In this document: positions 14,001-18,343 of the stretch, one piece after another
Layout of the letters: each line of letters opens with the position of its first letter
How positions within the stretch are numbered: position 1 is the stretch's first letter
NCBI GenBank assembly: GCA_945900695.1
Contig: CAMDJU010000022.1
Coordinates: forward strand, 1 to 18,343
DNA from: Bordetella parapertussis
GTDB taxonomy: Bacteria; Pseudomonadota; Gammaproteobacteria; Burkholderiales; Burkholderiaceae_C
Length of the DNA stretch: 18,343 bases
Direction: 5' to 3'
The notes under the pieces: model-generated
What the model was told of the DNA's origin: nothing
Seen by the model: the letters and a program-made list of their open reading frames with translations, nothing else
Databases searched by the model: none
Translations under genes and position numbers: made by a program

Positions 14001-14712
14001 TCAAGGCCCCAAGCCCCAATCTTTGGGCCTCTAAGGCAATCTTGTCGATGTAACTTTGGACGCCAGGGCCAATATAGGCATTGACCACTGCCGTGCTGGT
14101 TCTTTCATATTCTTTGATTTCTGGACAAACATCGCTGGACACAGAGATAAACAAGTCAGGGCAAGCCTGTTGCAAAGCCTGCGCCAAAATTTTTTCGTGC
14201 GCGTCGTTCGCGTAAGCGTGCAATAGAGCTATTGCCACCGCTTGCGCTCCGGACGCCATGACTTGCGAAACCAGTTGATCCACATTCGATATGGCTTCGC
14301 GCACCTGACCGCGTGCATCACAACGTTCGTTCACCGCAAAGCGCATGTCTGCGTCCACCAAGGGTGGAGAAATTTTCACATTCAGGTCATACAAGGTTGG
14401 CCTGTTTTGTCGGCGCAATTCAATCACATCGGTAAACCCTTTGGTGGCCAGCAATGCCGTTTTGGCCCCCCGGTGTTGAATCAATATGTTGGTGCCGATG
14501 GTCGTGCCATGGCACACCATGGCTTCGTTGAGTGGGTATGTGCGATGAATGCGGTGAAATGCCTCAATCACCGCGACCGAAGGATCCATCGGGGTCGATG
14601 GCAATTTGAAGGCTTCAAGAATCGCACCGTCCGAAGCAGAGGTGACCACCGCATCGGTGAATGTGCCGCCAACATCAATGCCGATCAGAAAACGATGTGA
14701 CTGGCTTGGCAT
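11002..14712 (-). CDS. Fused HyuA-HyuB protein: ATP-dependent hydantoinase/5-oxoprolinase-type enzyme
   Basis: A 1236-residue protein (1242 if the TTG at 14730 is used) in which both subunits of the hydantoinase/oxoprolinase family are joined, as in eukaryotic 5-oxoprolinase. HyuA half: FLIGIDVGGTFTDAV (residues 9-22, ATP-binding), CHGTTIGTNILI, FDMGGTTAKVG (286-296), VEIGAGGGSIAWID, GPACYGLGGQRPTATDA and FASGGAGPLHA (455-465). After a linker (about 690-708), the HyuB half starts at DPVTFEVVKSGFYAICDEM and carries IMRTSFSPLLSLSADLSCVLLD, LNDPYAGGTHLPDVSLL and a glycine-rich PGGGGVRK near the end. Members hydrolyse 5-oxoproline or hydantoins, or carboxylate ketones, with ATP. The ATG at 14712 was kept because it lies just before the conserved domain. 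Flanking genes suggest amino-acid-derived lactam or hydantoin turnover. Confidence 0.92.
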   Translation of the reverse strand: MPSQSHRFLIGIDVGGTFTDAVVTSASDGAILEAFKLPSTPMDPSVAVIEAFHRIHRTYPLNEAMVCHGTTIGTNILIQHRGAKTALLATKGFTDVIELRRQNRPTLYDLNVKISPPLVDADMRFAVNERCDARGQVREAISNVDQLVSQVMASGAQAVAIALLHAYANDAHEKILAQALQQACPDLFISVSSDVCPEIKEYERTSTAVVNAYIGPGVQSYIDKIALEAQRLGLGALMIVKSNGGLTSTENASRYPVHLIESGPAAGIISTLAHAKEMWRDNVIAFDMGGTTAKVGVIQGGRAKVVDEFLADQLVDGANVGGYPIRSAVLDIVEIGAGGGSIAWIDDGGVLKVGPESAGAAPGPACYGLGGQRPTATDAHAVIGTLSQEAFKDSGVAFSRDLAVKAIETHIAQPMGWSLARAAHAIIEIAVANMTEMVRISTVRRGLDPREFSIFASGGAGPLHACAIGLQAGAKEVIIPPLPGMFSALGATMGEIRHDLSQTLLGPVAQLDPQALVKVCNTLGERARSLMANEPVDPRTVKSERSADLRFVGQLFELNIGLGPASEALPGCDEIEARFRAAYQHAFGIDLPNLKVQLVNVRWTAMAVLREPRQTPHPPGVSLQDVPPHRLQNYLSADGSQTSLPVHRLIDCRGAQLSGPALIEHAGSTVWIDSAQPITIHANGSMQIALHAVPPSKQTAPAASSLLEADPVTFEVVKSGFYAICDEMKSVIMRTSFSPLLSLSADLSCVLLDTQARVIAQGVDIPVHLGAASFTGRFALEAFALATWREGDGVILNDPYAGGTHLPDVSLLTPVFFAKRLMGFVLSRIHWPDIGGIAPGSSSVCDEIIKEGLRIPPLKIIEQGVVREDVLRLILANVRVPQDRMGDFQAARAGHQRATERMLELCHRYSGETIDTVMRDTIEYSQKRVAAQLLNLPDADVSNEESLDGDGIDPNAAPIIKVRITKTGAHLKFDFTGSAPCVRGPINAPLPVTCAAIYYTLLSFVGGQIAPNAGVYANVEVITEPGTIVHANYPFPVVAANTETANRLVDILMGALAKAYPEKVSAGGYGSACVYTLGGTDPTHQKSFVHYETIGGGMGGTASNAGPSGLRVHMGNTMNLPIEGVEAALPVLFHEYAIARHLAGQGKYPGGGGVRKVIEVLTDGVQTSVLGERTITPARGVAGGGDGGLASFTLVSEGCERPLDSKSGPHRLKRGDKLVMVTAGGGAWGPSTQRKS

Positions 14713-14726
14713 GTTGGTCGATGGAT

Positions 14727-15845
14727 TCAATGGCCTTGAATGTCCAACAGCGCATTCACAAACCTGTCCATGTGCTCTTGGAGATTGACATCAACCCGCA
14801 AATATCTGCTGCCTAGACCGGGGATGTCAGAGCCATCTTTGACGATAACGCCCCGCTTGAGCAGCTCATTGAACACCCGTGTTGAGTCCAGTCGCGGCTC
14901 CCGTATTTCGGTCAAGAAAAAGTTGGCACCGGACCCAGGCACCATGCGAAAAGCAGCCAATCCTTGCATGCGTTGGGCCACATAGGCGCGCATTTCGACG
15001 ACGGTTTTGACGGCGCGCGCCACGTGCGCGTCGTCGTCCATGCCTGCGATTCCGCCAGCAATTTGCATTTGGCCCATGTTCCATGTGGGTTTGATGTGGC
15101 GCATGGGCAAAATCAAGTCGCGGTTGGCAGATATGCCAAAGCCCACGCGCAATCCCGCCAGGCCATAAGCTTTTGAGAGGGTTCGAAGCACCAACAAGTT
15201 GGGAAACCTGTGCAGTAGCCCGATGCCATACGGGTTTTCTGTGTAATGCACATAGGCTTCGTCCAAAGCCACCAAGGTCTCGGGCGGAGCGGCTTCACAG
15301 ACCCGGATCACATCTTGTTCAGACACCATGCGACCGCTGGGATTGTGCGGATTGGTCAGAAAAGCAATTTTGGGTCTGTGCTTTTTCAGCGCGTCAATGT
15401 ATTGATCCATCACCGGATCAAAGTCAGCACCCATGTCCACAAAAATTGGTTTTCGGCCTTCACAGTTGGAATAAATTCGATAAAGGGGAAAACACGGGTT
15501 GTGCATCAGCACGGCCTCGTCGGGGCCGGCAAAAGCGCGAATCAACATCGAAATCACTTCCGTTTCACCCGATCCACAAACCACATTCTCAGGATCGATG
15601 CCAAATTTAGTGCCGATGGCCAAGCGCAATTTGGCTGCTGTCCAGTCTGGGTACAAAGAAATTTTCTCGGACGCCTCTCGAACGGCCAACAGTGCTTTGG
15701 GGGAAGGGCCGTGCGGGTTTTCTGCTGACCCCAGCTTGGAAATGGCATTGAGCGCAATTCCATACTTTTCTGCGACATGCTCAGCAGATAAACCCGGCAC
15801 GTAGATCTCGCCTGTCGAGAGCGCTGGGTAGCTGGGCTGAATCAT
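14727..15845 (-). CDS. Histidinol-phosphate aminotransferase-like PLP aminotransferase (class I/II)
   Basis: A 372-residue fold-type I PLP enzyme of the HisC/CobD-like branch. It has LGSAENPHGPSPKALLA (residues 38-54), GSGETEVISMLIRAF (91-105, phosphate-cup region), NPHNPSG (165-171), LDEAYVHY (194-201, Asp195 for the pyridine nitrogen, Tyr198), and RTLSKAYGLAGLRVGF, where Lys225 should form the Schiff base and Arg233 helps hold the phosphate. Length is typical. The ATG at 15845 has AGGAG seven bases upstream. It is first in the operon with the fused HyuAB and racemase-like genes, and its stop lies within a TTGA overlap with a possible TTG start. This setting, rather than a his cluster, argues against a role in histidine synthesis; it more likely transaminates an amino acid linked to the HyuAB substrate. 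Confidence 0.92.
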   Translation of the reverse strand: MIQPSYPALSTGEIYVPGLSAEHVAEKYGIALNAISKLGSAENPHGPSPKALLAVREASEKISLYPDWTAAKLRLAIGTKFGIDPENVVCGSGETEVISMLIRAFAGPDEAVLMHNPCFPLYRIYSNCEGRKPIFVDMGADFDPVMDQYIDALKKHRPKIAFLTNPHNPSGRMVSEQDVIRVCEAAPPETLVALDEAYVHYTENPYGIGLLHRFPNLLVLRTLSKAYGLAGLRVGFGISANRDLILPMRHIKPTWNMGQMQIAGGIAGMDDDAHVARAVKTVVEMRAYVAQRMQGLAAFRMVPGSGANFFLTEIREPRLDSTRVFNELLKRGVIVKDGSDIPGLGSRYLRVDVNLQEHMDRFVNALLDIQGH

Positions 15846-16207
15846 GAATCTGCTCCTACAAATGGTTTTTTTGAATGTACTATGAAACCCATTTTTTCTC
15901 GCCCTGCGCCTTCACCTATGCGCTCACGCACCTGCGACCTTCGGTTTTAACCCAGCTGGCCGCCCAGAAACATTGATCAATACCGAGGCCATCACCTCGT
16001 CCAAGCCGCTCGCTCACATTGATGCAGGCCATGAAAGGTGCACCAAGTCCCGCGGCTCACAGCACCAGCACTCGAAACAAACCTGCATATAAATAGTTGT
16101 TTATATTCATGAGCTTAACGGTATTTTTATGCCATCAAGCCAACGATCCGTGGACGCCGAAAAGATGCATTCACCCATTCAGTCTGGATCTTTTTTCGAG
16201 CACCGGC
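15846..16207. other. Divergent intergenic region between the aminotransferase operon and groESL, with a strong inverted repeat
   Basis: No supported gene is found in these 362 bases. They must hold the promoter of the minus-strand aminotransferase operon. The most striking element is a 26-base inverted repeat (16084-16109, listed separately). A 27-codon ORF from 16129 and a 29-codon minus-strand open stretch (15924-16013) were seen but not accepted. The stretch around 16081-16130 is AT-rich compared with its surroundings. Confidence 0.4.
16084..16109. repeat. Operator-like inverted repeat
   Basis: The left arm TGCATATAAA (16084-16093) and right arm TTTATATTCA (16100-16109) are inverted repeats matching at 9 of 10 positions around a six-base centre TAGTTG. 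Such symmetric AT-rich sites commonly bind dimeric regulators. It lies about 240 bases upstream of the aminotransferase start and about 100 bases upstream of the groES -35. With no T-run and no adjacent upstream gene end, a terminator is unlikely. Confidence 0.5.
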
Positions 16208-16208
16208 C

Positions 16209-16236
16209 TTGAAAGCGCAGCAAAAGCCCTTATCAT
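16209..16236 (+). promoter_or_regulatory. groESL promoter
   Basis: TTGAAA (16209-16214) and TATCAT (16231-16236) are separated by 16 bases and match the sigma70 consensus well (TATCAT differs from TATAAT at one base). The CTTGAAA at 16208 is also the sigma32 -35 core, with a CCCTTAT about 12 bases downstream that only loosely fits the sigma32 -10. The CIRCE operator begins at the last base of the -10, as expected for HrcA repression. Confidence 0.65.
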
Positions 16237-16262
16237 TAGCACTCGCAGGGAATGAGTGCTAA
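16236..16262. promoter_or_regulatory. CIRCE operator (HrcA binding site)
   Basis: A perfect CIRCE element: TTAGCACTC, nine bases, GAGTGCTAA. HrcA repressor binds this inverted repeat and controls groE (and often dnaK) operons; heat or misfolded protein relieves repression through GroEL. The site overlaps the promoter end and the likely transcription start, 96 bases before the groES start codon, so it is also within the leader mRNA. Confidence 0.97.
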
Positions 16263-16357
16263 CAACACCCGCCCTTCGTTCAGTTAATGGCCGTCAACAC
16301 ATTTAAATGTGTATGGCGTCTGTGGCTCAAACCCCTTGTTATATCTTTGGAGATGCA

Positions 16358-16651
16358 ATGAAACTTCGCCCCCTGCACGATCGCGTGATCGTCAAGCGCA
16401 TTGAAAGTGAAACCAAAACCGCCTCTGGCATCGTCATCCCTGACAACGCCGCCGAGAAGCCCGACCAAGGCGAGATCCTGGCCGTGGGCCCAGGCAAGAA
16501 AAACGACAAAGGCGAATTGACCGCCGTGGGCGTCAAAGTCGGTGAGCGCGTTTTGTTTGGCAAATACAGCGGCCAAACCGTGAAGATCGACGGCGAAGAG
16601 CTGTTGGTCATGAAGGAAGAAGACCTGTTCGCGGTGGTTGACGCCAAGTGA
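16358..16651 (+). CDS. groES: Co-chaperonin GroES (Cpn10)
   Basis: A 97-residue heptameric lid of the GroEL chaperonin, cytoplasmic. The sequence begins [14 protein letters not shown] and contains the mobile loop [18 protein letters not shown] (about residues 17-34) that contacts GroEL, then [31 protein letters not shown] and the C-terminal EEDLFAVV. Length and sequence are typical of betaproteobacteria. A GGAGA ribosome site (16349-16353) supports the ATG at 16358 over upstream in-frame codons. It is first in the groES-groEL operon under the CIRCE operator. Confidence 0.98.
   Translation: MKLRPLHDRVIVKRIESETKTASGIVIPDNAAEKPDQGEILAVGPGKKNDKGELTAVGVKVGERVLFGKYSGQTVKIDGEELLVMKEEDLFAVVDAK

Positions 16652-18343
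<1,692 letters not shown>

Noticed and set aside
15924..16013. 29-codon minus-strand open stretch ending in LINVSGRPAGLKPKVAGA
   Set aside because: It looks slightly protein-like, but the length is expected by chance and no start site or neighbouring remnant supports it.
16129..16212. 27-codon plus-strand ORF (MPSSQRSVDAEK...) upstream of groES
   Set aside because: It overlaps the groES -35 element, lacks a ribosome site and resembles no family.

Overview
The window looks like a chromosomal segment of a betaproteobacterium of the Burkholderiales, most likely Comamonadaceae. This is inferred from GC-rich coding sequence, two Bug/TctC-type solute-binding proteins, GroES/GroEL sequences of betaproteobacterial type, and a canonical CIRCE operator ahead of groES. 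No rRNA, tRNA, CRISPR array, insertion sequence or phage gene was seen. The genus cannot be fixed from the sequence alone.

Layout. (1) Positions 1-2235, minus strand: a signal-less ABC-type solute-binding protein, a Bug/TctC protein, a 40-codon ORF resembling a signal peptide, and the N-terminus of an FAD-dependent oxidoreductase cut by the left edge. (2) 2352-3907, plus: a class III CoA-transferase, a possible 30-codon ORF touching its stop, and a small cupin. (3) 3938-4111, minus: a 57-residue protein with two predicted membrane helices. (4) 7549 down to 4241, minus: Rieske oxygenase alpha subunit, Bug/TctC protein and fumarylacetoacetate-hydrolase-family enzyme. (5) 7802-10139, plus: a second cupin, an atypical crotonase and a short-chain dehydrogenase. 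(6) 15845 down to 10301, minus: HisC-like aminotransferase, a 1236-1242 residue fused HyuA-HyuB (5-oxoprolinase-type) protein and a two-cysteine Asp/Glu-racemase-superfamily enzyme, with stop and start codons touching or overlapping throughout. (7) 16208 to the right edge, plus: promoter, CIRCE, groES and almost all of groEL.

How the genes may work together. Regions 1-5 look like accessory catabolism of an aromatic or other organic acid. Bug proteins would bind the substrate in the periplasm; the oxygenases (Rieske, flavoprotein) would hydroxylate or demethylate it; the FAH-family enzyme would cleave a C-C bond or handle a keto-acid; CoA-transferase, crotonase and SDR would process CoA thioesters. 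No Rieske reductase, ring-cleavage enzyme or TctA/TctB membrane component is in the window, so the pathway is incomplete here and its substrate unknown.

The most distinctive unit is the aminotransferase/HyuAB-fusion/racemase-like operon. It plausibly handles a cyclic amide or amino-acid derivative by ATP-dependent ring opening plus stereo- or cis-trans isomerisation and transamination. That combination is an inference from gene order and family membership. The groESL end is conserved core housekeeping.
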